Shown: in pieces, positions 42,535 to 54,221 of the stretch | Numbering within the stretch: position 1 is the stretch's first letter | How the letters are laid out: every line of letters begins with the position of its first letter | Origin: an uncultured Oscillospiraceae bacterium | GTDB taxonomy: Bacteria; Bacillota; Clostridia; Oscillospirales; Oscillospiraceae | NCBI GenBank assembly: GCA_910579595.1 | Contig: CAJTVM010000004.1 | Span: 1 to 64,000, forward strand | DNA: 64,000 nucleotides | Direction of reading: 5' to 3' | Position numbers and translations under genes: made by a program | Notes under the pieces: generated by a model | Databases searched by the model: none | Told to the model about the DNA's origin: nothing | What the model saw: only the letters and a program-made list of their open reading frames with translations

Positions 42535-44157
42535 TCACACCGGATAGAGTGCGCGCTTCAGCGCCGCCCGCACCGCACCTGGCCCTGCCAGCTCCTGACG
42601 CACCATATTCTCAATCTTCTCCCCGATACCGGCAGCATAGAGGTCGCTGCCAAAGACATTGGTATTGGAGAGGATGGGCCGCAGCTGATCCGTCAGGCTC
42701 TCGGGCCTTCCAAACTCCACCCCGGCCAGCTGTTCCCGCAGCTCCGGGAGCATCGGGTCCGGGGAGAGCTCGAAGGGCCTGCCCTCGTCGTCCACCGCCA
42801 ACAGATAGCGGATCCACCCGGCGATAGCCAGGGGAATAGCCGTCAGCCGCTCCGCGCTGCCATAGCGGGACACATAGGCTTTGATGTTTACCCCAAAGCG
42901 GATGCCAACCATCTGGGAGATGTCCACCGCGATCCGGGCGCTGGTATCCCCCAGGCAGGGGTTGGGAAAGCGCACCGCCATCAGCTCGTCTAAGAACGCC
43001 TTGGGGGAGAGAATCCTGGGATCCTCCACCATGGGGAGACCCTCCACATACCCCACCTGGCGGGCCAGCTCCCGCAGATCCGGATCGCCCATCCCGTCAG
43101 CAAACAGCTCATAGCCCAGCATACACGCGTAGGTACACAAAGCGGTGTGGATGGGGTTCAGGCACACGGTAACCTTCATCCGCTCGGACTTGTTCACCGT
43201 CTCCCGGCTGGCCATGTACACACCGGCCCGCTCCAGCGGGGGACGTCCGTTAGGGAAGGAATCCTCCACCACCAGATACCCCGGCCCCTCGGCGTTGACA
43301 AAGGGGGCGATGTAGGTCTGCTTGGAGGTGACCACGATGTCCATGTCCTCCACCCCTGCTTCCGAGAGAGCCTTGGCCACCGCCTCGCTGGGCCGGGGGG
43401 TGATCTTGTCAATCATAGTCCAGGGGAAGCTGACAACGGACTCGTCACCCACATAGTCCAGGAATCCCTGATCCACCAGTCCCTTGCCTGCCCACACCTT
43501 GGCGGTTTCCATCACGGATTCCCGCAGCTTTTTCCCGTTCTGGGACACATTGTCCATGGAGACCAGGGCCAGTGGATACCTGCCCGCCTGGAAGCGGGCG
43601 TACAGCATTGCCGTGACAACGCCCATGGCCCCCGCCGCAGACCCGGGCCCGCCGTCCATGTCCGCCTTCACATAGCTGAGATAGTCCCCGTCCGCACCCC
43701 GCAGGGCGTAGCCCTTCTCCGTGATGGTAAAGGAAACCATCTGGAGGCCAGGGACAGAAAAAATCTCCTTCAGCCGCCCCCAGGCGGCGGTATCGTCCGG
43801 CCGGGCCTTCACTGCCTCAGCCAGGGAGCCCAGCACCCGCTGATCCGTCCGCCCGTCCTCGTGGAGGGTAACCGCCAAGGTCAGATTGTCATAGGGCGCG
43901 TAAATTTTGTCCACCACGTCGAAGTCAAAGGCTTCCACGCAGGTGATGCCTTTGTCCAACGCGCCGTCAGAGATCAGCCGATCCGCAATGCCCCCTAAAA
44001 AGATACGGAAAATATTGCCTATGCCAAAATGCACCCAAATCGGGGACTCTTTTGTCCGCTGCGCCAGCTGGGCGGAATCATAGGCCGGGAGCCCGATTCC
44101 TGCTTTGGCCCAGCTTTGTCTGTCGTTTAATCCATCTTTGGTCAGTTTCATTTTCAT
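42535..44157 (-). CDS. Mannitol dehydrogenase-family oxidoreductase (fructuronate/mannitol type)
   Basis: A 540-residue NAD-dependent long-chain dehydrogenase. The Rossmann start (VHFGIGNIFRIFLGG) and the catalytic-domain signature (KVTVCLNPIHTALCTYACMLGY, with the conserved Lys, Asn and His) identify the family, which includes mannitol 2-dehydrogenase and D-mannonate (fructuronate) oxidoreductase. The length exceeds typical UxuB (~490). Two ATGs are possible: 44157, overlapping the upstream stop, or 44151, better spaced from GGAGG. It forms an operon with the zinc alcohol dehydrogenase. Together they suggest hexuronate or polyol catabolism. Confidence 0.87.
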   Translation of the reverse strand: MKMKLTKDGLNDRQSWAKAGIGLPAYDSAQLAQRTKESPIWVHFGIGNIFRIFLGGIADRLISDGALDKGITCVEAFDFDVVDKIYAPYDNLTLAVTLHEDGRTDQRVLGSLAEAVKARPDDTAAWGRLKEIFSVPGLQMVSFTITEKGYALRGADGDYLSYVKADMDGGPGSAAGAMGVVTAMLYARFQAGRYPLALVSMDNVSQNGKKLRESVMETAKVWAGKGLVDQGFLDYVGDESVVSFPWTMIDKITPRPSEAVAKALSEAGVEDMDIVVTSKQTYIAPFVNAEGPGYLVVEDSFPNGRPPLERAGVYMASRETVNKSERMKVTVCLNPIHTALCTYACMLGYELFADGMGDPDLRELARQVGYVEGLPMVEDPRILSPKAFLDELMAVRFPNPCLGDTSARIAVDISQMVGIRFGVNIKAYVSRYGSAERLTAIPLAIAGWIRYLLAVDDEGRPFELSPDPMLPELREQLAGVEFGRPESLTDQLRPILSNTNVFGSDLYAAGIGEKIENMVRQELAGPGAVRAALKRALYPV

Positions 44158-45200
44158 TCCTCCGATGGATCCACGTCAATGAGCACTTTCATAGTGGCTT
44201 CCCGATTGGCATCGATGTATTCATATGCCTTCTGATAGTCCTCAAAGGCAAACCGGGCGCTTTGCAAGGGTTTGAGCTGAATCTTCCCCTCCCGGACAAA
44301 CTGGATCGCGTCCATATAGTCCTCATGGCGGTACATCATGGAGGTATTCAGATCCAGCTCGGAGTCGTTGAGCTTGGCCAGATCCACATTGGCCCGCCTG
44401 CCGAACACCGCCACCAGGATGATAGTACTGCCCTTCCGGGCGTTTTGGATGGCCTGCTCCATGGTGGTATCTGTCCCGGCGCACTCGTAGATCACGTCCG
44501 ACTTATCGGGGCCGAAGGCATCCAGCAGGGCCGCGGCGTAGTCCTCCTTTGTGGTATTCACCGTGAAATCCGCCCCCAGATCCTTGGCCAGCGCCAGCCG
44601 GGTGTCGGAGATATCGGTGGCAAACACCTGGGCCGCGCCCAGCGACTTTAGGGACTGGATCAGCAAAATCCCGATAGGCCCGCAGCCCAAAACCACCACC
44701 TTCGCCCCCTTCAAATCGGGGAATCGCTTAGCCGCGTGAACCGTAACCGCCAGCGGCTCGATCATGGCCCCCTCGCTGTAGGTCATGCATTCCGGCAGCG
44801 GCGTCACCTTAGAGGCATCCACGGCAAAATACTCGCTGGCGGCGCCGGCGGTCTGGAACCCCATCACCTTCAGCTTTTCGCATAGGTTATACTTGCCGTG
44901 GAGGCAGGGATAGCAGTGTCCGCAGAATACCTGGGGCTCAATAGTGACCCGCTGGCCCACCTGCAAATCCTTCACATACTCGCCCAGCTCCACAATCTGC
45001 CCGGACACCTCATGACCCTGAGTCACCGGGTAAGAAGTATAGGGATGGGCACCGTGGTAGACGTGGATGTCGCTGCCGCACACACCGATTTTCTTGATCT
45101 TCACCAGCACCTGATCCGGGCCAGGCCCGGGCACAGGAACCTCCCGGAAGGTGATCTTTTTCGGCTCAATCATGAGCTGTTGAACCATGGTTTCCTTCAT
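44154..45200 (-). CDS. Zinc-dependent alcohol (polyol) dehydrogenase
   Basis: A 348-residue medium-chain dehydrogenase. Catalytic zinc ligands lie in GVCGSDIHVYHG and GHEVSG, the structural zinc loop is CGHCYPCLHGKYNLC (near residues 93-107), and the coenzyme site is VVLGCGPIGILL. It is closest in style to sorbitol/galactitol/threonine-type dehydrogenases. Its gene is first in a two-gene operon, driven by a consensus promoter and divergent from the ROK repressor, which probably controls it. Confidence 0.9.
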   Translation of the reverse strand: MKETMVQQLMIEPKKITFREVPVPGPGPDQVLVKIKKIGVCGSDIHVYHGAHPYTSYPVTQGHEVSGQIVELGEYVKDLQVGQRVTIEPQVFCGHCYPCLHGKYNLCEKLKVMGFQTAGAASEYFAVDASKVTPLPECMTYSEGAMIEPLAVTVHAAKRFPDLKGAKVVVLGCGPIGILLIQSLKSLGAAQVFATDISDTRLALAKDLGADFTVNTTKEDYAAALLDAFGPDKSDVIYECAGTDTTMEQAIQNARKGSTIILVAVFGRRANVDLAKLNDSELDLNTSMMYRHEDYMDAIQFVREGKIQLKPLQSARFAFEDYQKAYEYIDANREATMKVLIDVDPSEE

Positions 45201-45295
45201 AAAAACGCCTCATTCCCAAAAAATCTTGATGATTGCGCAGGTGGTATGCAAACCATTTTTGTTAGTCCTTTTTACAAAATCGTTTTTATATCCTC

Positions 45296-45324
45296 ATTAT
45301 AAAGAGGAGCCTCCCGATTGTCAA
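45296..45324 (-). promoter_or_regulatory. Consensus promoter of the dehydrogenase operon
   Basis: Minus-strand TTGACA, 17 nt, TATAAT, about 95 nt upstream of the ATG at 45200. Confidence 0.85.
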
Positions 45325-45345
45325 CATGGCAATTTTGCTAAATGA

Positions 45346-45366
45346 TTTTGCGAATTTTATGCAAAA
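45346..45366. promoter_or_regulatory. Candidate ROK operator
   Basis: TTTTGC, 9 nt, GCAAAA, an inverted repeat between the divergent dehydrogenase operon and the ROK gene. A third TTTTGC half-site is at 45333-45338. Confidence 0.45.
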
Positions 45367-45433
45367 CGCAGATGGAAATTCAAGGCACGGATTGGTAAAA
45401 TGATACCAGCAGCGCCTGACAGGGGGTGACGGG

Positions 45434-46603
45434 ATGCCAAAGAGCATCACACCGGGCCAGATTAGAAAGACCAACCGGCAGCAGATCTACAACTACATCT
45501 ATGAGCACAAAACAGTATCCCAGCAGGATCTCACCTATGCCCTGCGGCTGAGCCGCCCAACTGTAGCCTCTAACCTCGCGGAAATGGAGGAAACCGGGCT
45601 GATCTATAAAAGCGGCCAGCTGGACGCCGACCAGGTGGGCCGGAAAGCAGCCGCCTACTCCATTGCCGCCGACTACCGGATCTCCATCGGCGTGGAGGTC
45701 ACTCAGGAAGGGGCGAAAATCATCGCGGTAGATCTTTACGGAAGAAACATCCACCGCATAACGGCAAAGCTGCACTTTAAAAATGTGGATACCTATTACA
45801 AACGGCTGTGCGATGTCATTTTAAAATTTACCGCCTCCCTCCCGATCCCCGGCGACAGGATTTTGGGCATCGGCTTTGCTATGCAGGGCCTCATCGCTGC
45901 CGATGGCTCCACGGTGGTCTACGGCGCCATCATGGGCTGCACTGGGCTGACCACTCAGGCCCTTTCCCGCTATCTGCCCTACCCCTGCTCTTTTGTCCAC
46001 GACCCGGACGCCGCCGCCCTGTCCGAACTGTGGAGCTCCCCCAATCTCACGGATGCCATCTATCTCTCCCTGAGCCGGCACTTAGGCGGCTCCATGATCG
46101 TCAAGCGAAATATCGTCCCCGGCAAGCACGGCCACACAGCCACCTTTGAACACATCCAGGCCCGTCCCCGGGGGAAACTGTGCTACTGCGGCAAGCGCGG
46201 ATGTATGGAGACGATTTGCTCCATGCAGTCGTTGCTGGGCGATGACGACCCAGAAGATTTTTTCCAGCTGGTGCGCAGCGGCGCACCAGAACAGACCAAA
46301 CGCTGGCAGGACTACCTGAAAAACCTGGCAGGGCTGATTGGGATGCTCCACCTGGTGCACGATGTGGACTTCATCCTGGGCGGGCACTTGGCCCCGTACT
46401 TTACCCAATCGGATCTCCGCCTGATCTACGATGAAATCCGGCGGGGCTGTCCCTTCGACGACAGCGATGACTACCTTCTCATCAGCAAAATGCCCTCCCA
46501 TAACATCAACATTGGGGTAGCCCTGCCCTATATCCAGGCATTTTTGGCGGACATCGGCCAACAGGCGGGCAGCCCATCATCCGGCTTCAGAGCGGAGGTA
46601 TAG
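45434..46603 (+). CDS. ROK family transcriptional repressor
   Basis: A 389-residue NagC/XylR-type regulator. Residues ~8-70 are a winged helix (VSQQDLTYALRLSRPTVASN). Residues ~80-380 are the ROK sugar-binding fold, with the zinc motif CYCGKRGCMET near residue 248. The ATP-site consensus is degenerate (GIGFAMQGLI), consistent with a sensor rather than a kinase. It is divergent from the dehydrogenase operon and precedes a HAD phosphatase by 3 nt, so it likely regulates this local sugar-acid/polyol set. Confidence 0.9.
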   Translation: MPKSITPGQIRKTNRQQIYNYIYEHKTVSQQDLTYALRLSRPTVASNLAEMEETGLIYKSGQLDADQVGRKAAAYSIAADYRISIGVEVTQEGAKIIAVDLYGRNIHRITAKLHFKNVDTYYKRLCDVILKFTASLPIPGDRILGIGFAMQGLIAADGSTVVYGAIMGCTGLTTQALSRYLPYPCSFVHDPDAAALSELWSSPNLTDAIYLSLSRHLGGSMIVKRNIVPGKHGHTATFEHIQARPRGKLCYCGKRGCMETICSMQSLLGDDDPEDFFQLVRSGAPEQTKRWQDYLKNLAGLIGMLHLVHDVDFILGGHLAPYFTQSDLRLIYDEIRRGCPFDDSDDYLLISKMPSHNINIGVALPYIQAFLADIGQQAGSPSSGFRAEV

Positions 46604-46606
46604 AAC

Positions 46607-47257
46607 ATGAAAAAAGGCGCAATTTTCGATCAGGATGGGCTGATGTTTGACACGGAGGCCATTTTCAGTCTGGCTTGGGCCCAGGCCGCCAAACAGCTGA
46701 ACGTCAAGCTCCCGGAGGGATTCCGCACCGCCGTCAGCGGCTCCAGCGGGGAGGGAACGCGGCAGATCATCCGTACCTTTGTCCCAGATGCCGATCCCGA
46801 CACCCTAATGAAGCTGACCTTCCAAATCAGCTATGGCATCCAAAGCCACACCCTCCCAGAAAAGCCGGGGCTCCATGAGATTCTGGAATTTTTCCGTGCC
46901 CAGGGCGTGAAAATGGCCGTGGCCAGCAGCTCCCACCGGGATCCCATCCACCGGAATCTGGAGCGCAGCGGCATCCGCCCCTATTTTGACGCGGTGATCT
47001 CCGGGGAGGATGTGTCACGGGGCAAACCCAATCCCGATGCCTTCCTGTTGGCCGCCCAGCGGCTCGGGTTGAACCCTGCCGACTGCTACGTGTTTGAGGA
47101 CAGCTTCAACGGCGTTCGGGCCGGACACGCGGCGGGCTGCTTCACCGTGATGATCCCCGACCTGCTCACCCCGGATCAGGAGATTGCCAAGTATTATGAC
47201 GCCTGCTATCCCAATCTGCTCACCGCCCTGGGGAAAATCAGGGACGGAACAATATAA
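46607..47257 (+). CDS. HAD-family phosphatase (beta-phosphoglucomutase-like)
   Basis: A 216-residue subfamily IA HAD hydrolase. Motif I is FDQDGLMFDTE (nucleophile Asp9 and general acid Asp11), motif II is the ASSSHRD segment, and motifs III/IV are GKPNPDAF and FEDSFNGVRAG. It dephosphorylates, or isomerises, a small sugar phosphate. GGAGG precedes the ATG. It is directly behind the ROK gene and probably co-transcribed with it. Confidence 0.9.
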   Translation: MKKGAIFDQDGLMFDTEAIFSLAWAQAAKQLNVKLPEGFRTAVSGSSGEGTRQIIRTFVPDADPDTLMKLTFQISYGIQSHTLPEKPGLHEILEFFRAQGVKMAVASSSHRDPIHRNLERSGIRPYFDAVISGEDVSRGKPNPDAFLLAAQRLGLNPADCYVFEDSFNGVRAGHAAGCFTVMIPDLLTPDQEIAKYYDACYPNLLTALGKIRDGTI

Positions 47258-47265
47258 AATGCTTT

Positions 47266-47302
47266 AAGGCGGAGAAATGCAGTTGCATTTCTCCGCCTTT
47301 GT
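47266..47302. terminator. Bidirectional terminator between the HAD gene and the ATP synthase operon
   Basis: AAGGCGGAGAAATGCA and its complement with a short loop; T-tract at the plus-strand end. Confidence 0.82.
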
Positions 47303-47316
47303 TCTGTCAAAACGGG

Positions 47317-47729
47317 TTAAATCTGCCGTCCCCCGTCCTTCACCCGCAGCCGGTTCAGCGCTCGGGCCAGAGTTGCCTGGGCAAGCTGGTACTCCTGGAT
47401 GCTCTTGCGCTGAAGGATCGCTTCCCGCGCCTCGTCCGCCTCCCGCTTGGCACGGGCAGCGTCAATCTCCTCGGGGCGTTCGGCAGAGTCCACCAGCACC
47501 AGCACCTCGTTGTTCTCCACCTTCACCATTCCGGCGGAAACAGCGGCCAGCTGCTCCGGCTGACCGGGGGTGCGGCAGCGCAGGGTACCGGGGATCACCG
47601 CGCCCATAGCGCTGCTGTGGTGGGCAAGAATACCCCATTCGCCATCGCTGGTGGAGATGGTCAGGCTCTCGCAGGGGCCCTCGTAAAAGGTCCGGTCCGC
47701 CGCCAAAATATGGACCTGGAAGGTGTCCA

Positions 47730-47730
<1 letters not shown>
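47317..47730 (-). CDS. atpC: ATP synthase F1 epsilon subunit
   Basis: A 137-residue epsilon subunit. Residues ~1-85 are the beta-sandwich (FQVHILAADRTFYEGPCESL) and residues ~90-137 the two-helix C-terminal hairpin that can inhibit ATP hydrolysis. GGAGGTTTATA precedes the ATG, which overlaps the atpD stop (TAATG). It is the last gene of the operon. Confidence 0.95.
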
Positions 47731-50044
<2,314 letters not shown>

Positions 50045-50045
50045 G

Positions 50046-51806
50046 TCACCCCTCCTGCGTCCCGACGCCCTGGAACTGGGTCAGGAATTCCTTGGACAGA
50101 GCCAGGATCTCCTCCCTATCCGCGTCGGACAGCCGCCCGCTTTGATCAATCCGGGCGCACAGATCGGGGGCCTCCTCCCCAGCATAGGCCAGCAGTCCTG
50201 TGCGGAAGGCATCGATCCGCTCCACAGGCACGTCCTGCATGACGTGGTTCAGCGCGGCTACCAGGATGATCACCTGCTGGTGCTGGGCAAGGGGAGCATA
50301 CTGGGGCTGGCGCAGCAGCCGGGTCAGCCCCTGGCCGAAGGTGAGCTGGCGCTTGGTGGCGTCGTCCAAGTCGCTGGAGAACTGGGTGAATACCTCCATC
50401 TCCCGATACTGGGCCAGCTCCAGCCGGATGGCCCCGGCGGCGGACTTCATGGCTTTCGTCTGGGCATCGCCGCCTACACGGGACACGGACAGGCCCACGT
50501 TGACGGCGGGGCGCTGGCCGGAAAAGAACAGGTCGCTTTCCAGGAAGATCTGGCCATCGGTAATGGAGATGATGTTGGTGGGGATATAGGCAGACACGTC
50601 CCCCGCCTGGGTTTCCACGATGGGCAGGGCGGTCATGCTGCCGCCCCCCAGCTCATCGCTGAGGTGGGCGGAGCGTTCCAGCAGGCGGGAATGGAGGTAG
50701 AACACGTCGCCGGGGTATGCCTCGCGGCCCGGTGAGCGCTCCAGCAGCAGGGACAGCGCCCGGTAGGCCACGGCGTGCTTGCTGAGATCGTCATATACGA
50801 TAAGCACATCCCGCCCCTGATACATGAAATGCTCCGCCAGGGCGCACCCGGCATAGGGGGCGATATACTGCAGCGCGGCGGACGCCCCTGCGGGGGCGCT
50901 GACCACGCAGGTGTACTCCATGGCCCCCCGGCGGGTGAGGTTTTCCACCAATTGGGCCACCGAGCTGGTTTTCTGCCCGATGGCCACATAGACGCACACC
51001 ACGTCCTTGCCCTTCTGGTTGAGGATGGTATCCAGGGCGATGGCGGTCTTGCCCGTCTGCCGGTCGCCGATGATTAGCTCCCGCTGCCCCCGGCCGATGG
51101 GAAACATGGAATCGATGGCCAGCAGGCCCGTCTCCATGGGGGCGTTGACGCTCTGCCGGTCCAGAATGCCGGGGGCGGGGGTCTCCATGGGGCGGTGGCC
51201 CTCGATCTCGACGGAGCCTTTGCCGTCAATGGGCACGCCAAGCGCGTCCACCACCCGGCCCAGGAAGCCGTCCCCCACCGGCATACCGGCTGTTTTTAAG
51301 GTGCGGCGGACAATGCTGCCCGCGCTGATCTCCTCACCGTCTCCAAAAAGGATGCAGCTCAGGCCATCGGCCCGGAGATCCTGCACCATACCTTTAACAC
51401 CGGAGGAGAAAACCAGGATCTCCCCGTACTGGGCATGGTTCAGCCCGTTCACGGTAGCGATGTCGCCGTCCACGGTGAGTACCTCGCCGATCTCCTCCGG
51501 GGCAGGCGCAGGGGTCCAGTCCTCCACCGCCTGGCGGATGAGGGGGACGATGTCGTTTTCCCCGGGCTGGAGCTGGCGCAGATAGTCGTAAAACTGCCGC
51601 ATCCGGCCATCCAGCGTCCAATCGTACACGTCGGAGCCGGCCTGGAGGCGGAAGCCCTCCTGGATGGTATCGTCCTGCTCCCAGCGGAGGGGAATCTTGC
51701 GCTGATAGGTCTTGGTGAGAAACTGGCTGAATCGCTGAAGCTGCTCCTCGGTGGGCTTGGCAGCGCTGCGCAGCTCGGCGCTCAGGCGGCTCCTATCGCT
51801 TCGCAT
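50046..51806 (-). CDS. atpA: ATP synthase F1 alpha subunit with fused delta C-terminal-like domain
   Basis: The ~586-residue product is ~85 longer than a normal alpha. Residues ~85-586 are a complete alpha subunit with P-loop GDRQTGKTA and the arginine-finger region [15 protein letters not shown]. The first ~80 residues align by eye with the C-terminal domain of the delta subunit: [17 protein letters not shown], a KTYQRKIPL strand, [15 protein letters not shown]. In delta this part binds the peripheral stalk. No separate atpH is in the operon and the delta N-terminal domain is missing. AGGGAG before the ATG at 51806 sets the start; it overlaps the end of atpF. Confidence 0.88.
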   Translation of the reverse strand: MRSDRSRLSAELRSAAKPTEEQLQRFSQFLTKTYQRKIPLRWEQDDTIQEGFRLQAGSDVYDWTLDGRMRQFYDYLRQLQPGENDIVPLIRQAVEDWTPAPAPEEIGEVLTVDGDIATVNGLNHAQYGEILVFSSGVKGMVQDLRADGLSCILFGDGEEISAGSIVRRTLKTAGMPVGDGFLGRVVDALGVPIDGKGSVEIEGHRPMETPAPGILDRQSVNAPMETGLLAIDSMFPIGRGQRELIIGDRQTGKTAIALDTILNQKGKDVVCVYVAIGQKTSSVAQLVENLTRRGAMEYTCVVSAPAGASAALQYIAPYAGCALAEHFMYQGRDVLIVYDDLSKHAVAYRALSLLLERSPGREAYPGDVFYLHSRLLERSAHLSDELGGGSMTALPIVETQAGDVSAYIPTNIISITDGQIFLESDLFFSGQRPAVNVGLSVSRVGGDAQTKAMKSAAGAIRLELAQYREMEVFTQFSSDLDDATKRQLTFGQGLTRLLRQPQYAPLAQHQQVIILVAALNHVMQDVPVERIDAFRTGLLAYAGEEAPDLCARIDQSGRLSDADREEILALSKEFLTQFQGVGTQEG

Positions 51807-52284
51807 GGGCACTCCCTCCCTCCGTCAAGTCCAGGAACTGGTCGAAGGGGTCGGTTCCCGGCTGGCCCGCCAGCTTTCGGGCGGCCTGAGCGGCCAGCTC
51901 ACGCAGCTCCTTCTGGGACTCCCGGATGGCGCGCTCACGGCTCTGCTCCGCCTCGGCCTTGGCCTTGGCGACGATGTGCTTCGCCTGCTCCTCGGCCTGC
52001 TCCATCTGCTCCTGGGCGGCCTGCTGAGCGGCCTGCTGGGCCTTCACCTTCTCCTGGTGGATCTCGTCATCCGCCCGATCCAGCTTGGCCTGACAGTCCA
52101 GCTTGAGCTGCTCCGCCTGGGCCAGCTTGTCCGCCGCCTGCCGATCCAGCTCCCGGTAGTGGGCCTCCCGCTGTTCCATAAACCTTTTCACCGGCTTGAA
52201 CAGGAGGAAATAGAGCCCCCCCGTCAGGATCGCCAGGTTCAACCAGTGCAGCAGAATCTGCTGCAAATCAATATTCAGAGGCAT
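51793..52284 (-). CDS. atpF: ATP synthase F0 b subunit
   Basis: A 163-residue peripheral-stalk protein. It has one N-terminal membrane helix (~8-27, [20 protein letters not shown]), then a long charged helix rich in Ala, Gln and Glu (~30-140). The C-terminus ends with a short non-helical segment rather than any delta-like domain. It overlaps atpA by 14 nt. Confidence 0.93.
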   Translation of the reverse strand: MPLNIDLQQILLHWLNLAILTGGLYFLLFKPVKRFMEQREAHYRELDRQAADKLAQAEQLKLDCQAKLDRADDEIHQEKVKAQQAAQQAAQEQMEQAEEQAKHIVAKAKAEAEQSRERAIRESQKELRELAAQAARKLAGQPGTDPFDQFLDLTEGGSAHAKR

Positions 52285-52302
52285 GATAGCGTCCTCCCAA
52301 AC

Positions 52303-52665
52303 TTACAGTACAAAGATGATTAGGATGACCACCAGCAAAGCGTAGATGATGGCCGTTTCGATGAACACCAAGCCCAGCATCAGGGTGGTACGTACCTTGC
52401 CTTCCGCCTCGGGCTGGCGGGCGATGCTTTCGGTGGACTTGGCGGTGGCCAGACCCATGCCCACGGCGCCGCCGGCAGCGGCGATGCCCACGGCAATGCC
52501 TGCGGCGATGGCCTTCAGACCGATGGTGCTGCCCTCCTGTGTATCGGACTGGGCGGCGGGCTCGGTGGTGTCCGGGGCGTCGGCGGCAAAGGCGGGAGCG
52601 GCCAGGGACAGGGCGAGCATCATTACCCCGGCCAGCACAAGGATTTTTTTCAGCAGTTTATTCAT
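52303..52665 (-). CDS. atpE: ATP synthase F0 c subunit with signal-peptide-like N-terminus
   Basis: A 120-residue proteolipid. The mature hairpin (~47-120) has the polar loop ESIARQPEAEG and the ion-binding Glu103 in VFIETAIIY. It is preceded by a typical signal peptide (~1-28, basic start, hydrophobic core, AxA at APAFAAD) and an acidic spacer. Position 70, equivalent to the Na+-binding Gln32 of Ilyobacter tartaricus, is Met, while the Thr and Tyr after the Glu resemble Na+ types. The coupling ion is therefore uncertain. GGAGG before the ATG at 52665 sets the start. Confidence 0.93.
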   Translation of the reverse strand: MNKLLKKILVLAGVMMLALSLAAPAFAADAPDTTEPAAQSDTQEGSTIGLKAIAAGIAVGIAAAGGAVGMGLATAKSTESIARQPEAEGKVRTTLMLGLVFIETAIIYALLVVILIIFVL

Positions 52666-52702
52666 GGTAAAAACCTCCATTATTCAGTAAGCTTTCGGAA
52701 TA

Positions 52703-53536
52703 TCAGACAGATTTCGTCTTTTTCTTCGTTTTCTTCCCCTGCCCGTGGGACGGTTCGGACACCTCGCCGTAGTACAGGGCGGTGAGCATGGTGAGCACAT
52801 AGGTCTGAATCAGAGCGTGGAGCAGGGTAAACAGCACGCCCACCACCACCGGCAGCACAAAGCTGAGGTGCACAAAATAATAGACCAGCTCCGTCACCAG
52901 CAGGCCGCTGAGCAGCGCGCCGAACAGACGGAAACTCATGGAGATGGGCAGGGAAAACTCCTTGAGGGTTTTCAAAATCCCCTTAGGTCCGTTGCCCGCG
53001 ATGCCGCCGGAGAGAATCACCAGGTAGGACAGGGTGCCCAGGGCGATGGCGGCGTTCACGTCGGACAGCGGGGCGGGCAGGGTAACGGGGTGGCCGTGGG
53101 TAGTGATGGCCTGGATGCCCAGCAGCTCAAAGAGGGTGCCCACGAAGATGTACGCCCCGGCGGCAAAAATATAAGCCCCCATAAAGCCGCAGCGGTGGGG
53201 GCTGTTGGTCTTGGCCATGCGGTCAAAAAGCCCTACCGCTTCCTCCAGCACCAGCTGGAGCTTTCCAGGAATCAGCTTGAACCTGGGGATGGCAAACACC
53301 CGGATCAGGGCGGCTGTAAGCAGCAGAATCGCCGTCACCAGAAAGGCCGAGATCAGTCCGGGGCTGACCTCCTTGAGCCCGAACAGACTGATGCGGTTGA
53401 CGTTGTGGAGCACCGCGTCCCGCATCGCCTCCTGAACGCTCTCCGAGCGGCCAGGGGACCCCGACAGAAGCGCGGCGATGAGCAACAGCAGCACCGCTGT
53501 CAGCCAGATCGCCAGGCCCTTTTTGTGTTGCTTCAT
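52703..53536 (-). CDS. atpB: ATP synthase F0 a subunit
   Basis: A 277-residue membrane protein that forms the ion half-channels. The essential arginine is in SMSFRLFGALLSG, and the final helices contain the usual polar residues (HALIQTYVLTML). The C-terminus is a basic KKTKKKTKS tail. The ATG at 53536 is preferred to 53545 from the spacing to AAGAAGG. It is the first gene of the operon; no atpI is seen upstream. Confidence 0.93.
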   Translation of the reverse strand: MKQHKKGLAIWLTAVLLLLIAALLSGSPGRSESVQEAMRDAVLHNVNRISLFGLKEVSPGLISAFLVTAILLLTAALIRVFAIPRFKLIPGKLQLVLEEAVGLFDRMAKTNSPHRCGFMGAYIFAAGAYIFVGTLFELLGIQAITTHGHPVTLPAPLSDVNAAIALGTLSYLVILSGGIAGNGPKGILKTLKEFSLPISMSFRLFGALLSGLLVTELVYYFVHLSFVLPVVVGVLFTLLHALIQTYVLTMLTALYYGEVSEPSHGQGKKTKKKTKSV

Positions 53537-53632
53537 CAATGACATACCTTCTTTCCTGTGTAACGCCGGTTCTTTTTTCTCAGCAGCAGAACCAAACAGG
53601 GCGTTAGACTTTGTGCTGAAAACAGCAACGCT

Positions 53633-53661
53633 ATTATACACCCGAATAATTTGGATGTCCA
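53633..53661 (-). promoter_or_regulatory. Promoter of the ATP synthase operon
   Basis: Minus-strand TGGACA, 17 nt, TATAAT with an upstream TG, about 95 nt before atpB. Confidence 0.78.
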
Positions 53662-53807
53662 GCATCAGATTGATGAAAGGAGGCGTCAGGAAGGGGCGCG
53701 GATTGTATAGAAAAAACGGAAGGGAAGACGCGGCGCACTTGGAGCCCGCAGACAGAATTTGATGCACAGCGGTCTTCAAAAGCCAGGTCAGATAGCAGAA
53801 GGGATCC

Positions 53808-53960
53808 AATTCCTGTTTCCTCGGCCGTCTCAACCAGACTGTAGATCACCCCGCTGGCCTGGGCGCCCAGCGGGGTATTAGCAAACAGAAAGTTTTTGCG
53901 TCCATTCACGAAGGGCTTGATGCTGCGCTCCGCCGGTCCCATTCCATTAACCGGCTGTTG
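53808..53960 (-). pseudogene. IS66 transposase C-terminal fragment
   Basis: A minus-strand segment of ~50 residues, AERSIKPFVNGRKNFLFANT followed by a GAQASGVIYSLVETA block, matches the conserved end of IS66-family transposases (AERSIKPFV-GRKNFLFANTP). Everything before and after is unrelated, and no terminal inverted repeats are recognisable. It is a scar of an insertion upstream of the ATP synthase promoter. Confidence 0.7.
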
Positions 53961-54098
53961 TGATTTACCTGTTGTAGTCCCCATTCCATCGTCTCGCCCC
54001 CCAATGTATTCTACTGCAAGCAGTGCCATGCACTATCCGATAGTACATGGCACTTCATCAGGCTTTATTGTATTTTCTGCCTTAGCTTTGGGCCGTGC

Positions 54099-54221
54099 AG
54101 GACACTGCATAGATTTACGCTTACCGACGAACAGCAGAAGCGGGTGAAAATCCGTGAAATTGAGATTGTCTATAACTTCATTGGTGCGTTTGATTTTGAG
54201 GAAACGCAGGAGCAATCCTAA
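54099..54221 (+). pseudogene. Site-specific serine recombinase C-terminal fragment
   Basis: A plus-strand frame of ~40 residues with DEQQKRVKIREIEIVYNFIG then AFDFEE and a TAA resembles the end of DUF4368-type recombinases. No upstream coding remains in frame. Between this and the IS66 scar, and from 54222 to the end of pgsA at 54330, I see no gene. The whole 53.66-54.33 kb interval reads as mobile-element debris. Confidence 0.5.

Noticed and set aside
52303..52665. Firm call of a Na+-translocating ATP synthase
   Set aside because: The Gln corresponding to Ilyobacter Gln32 is Met, so the signature is incomplete.
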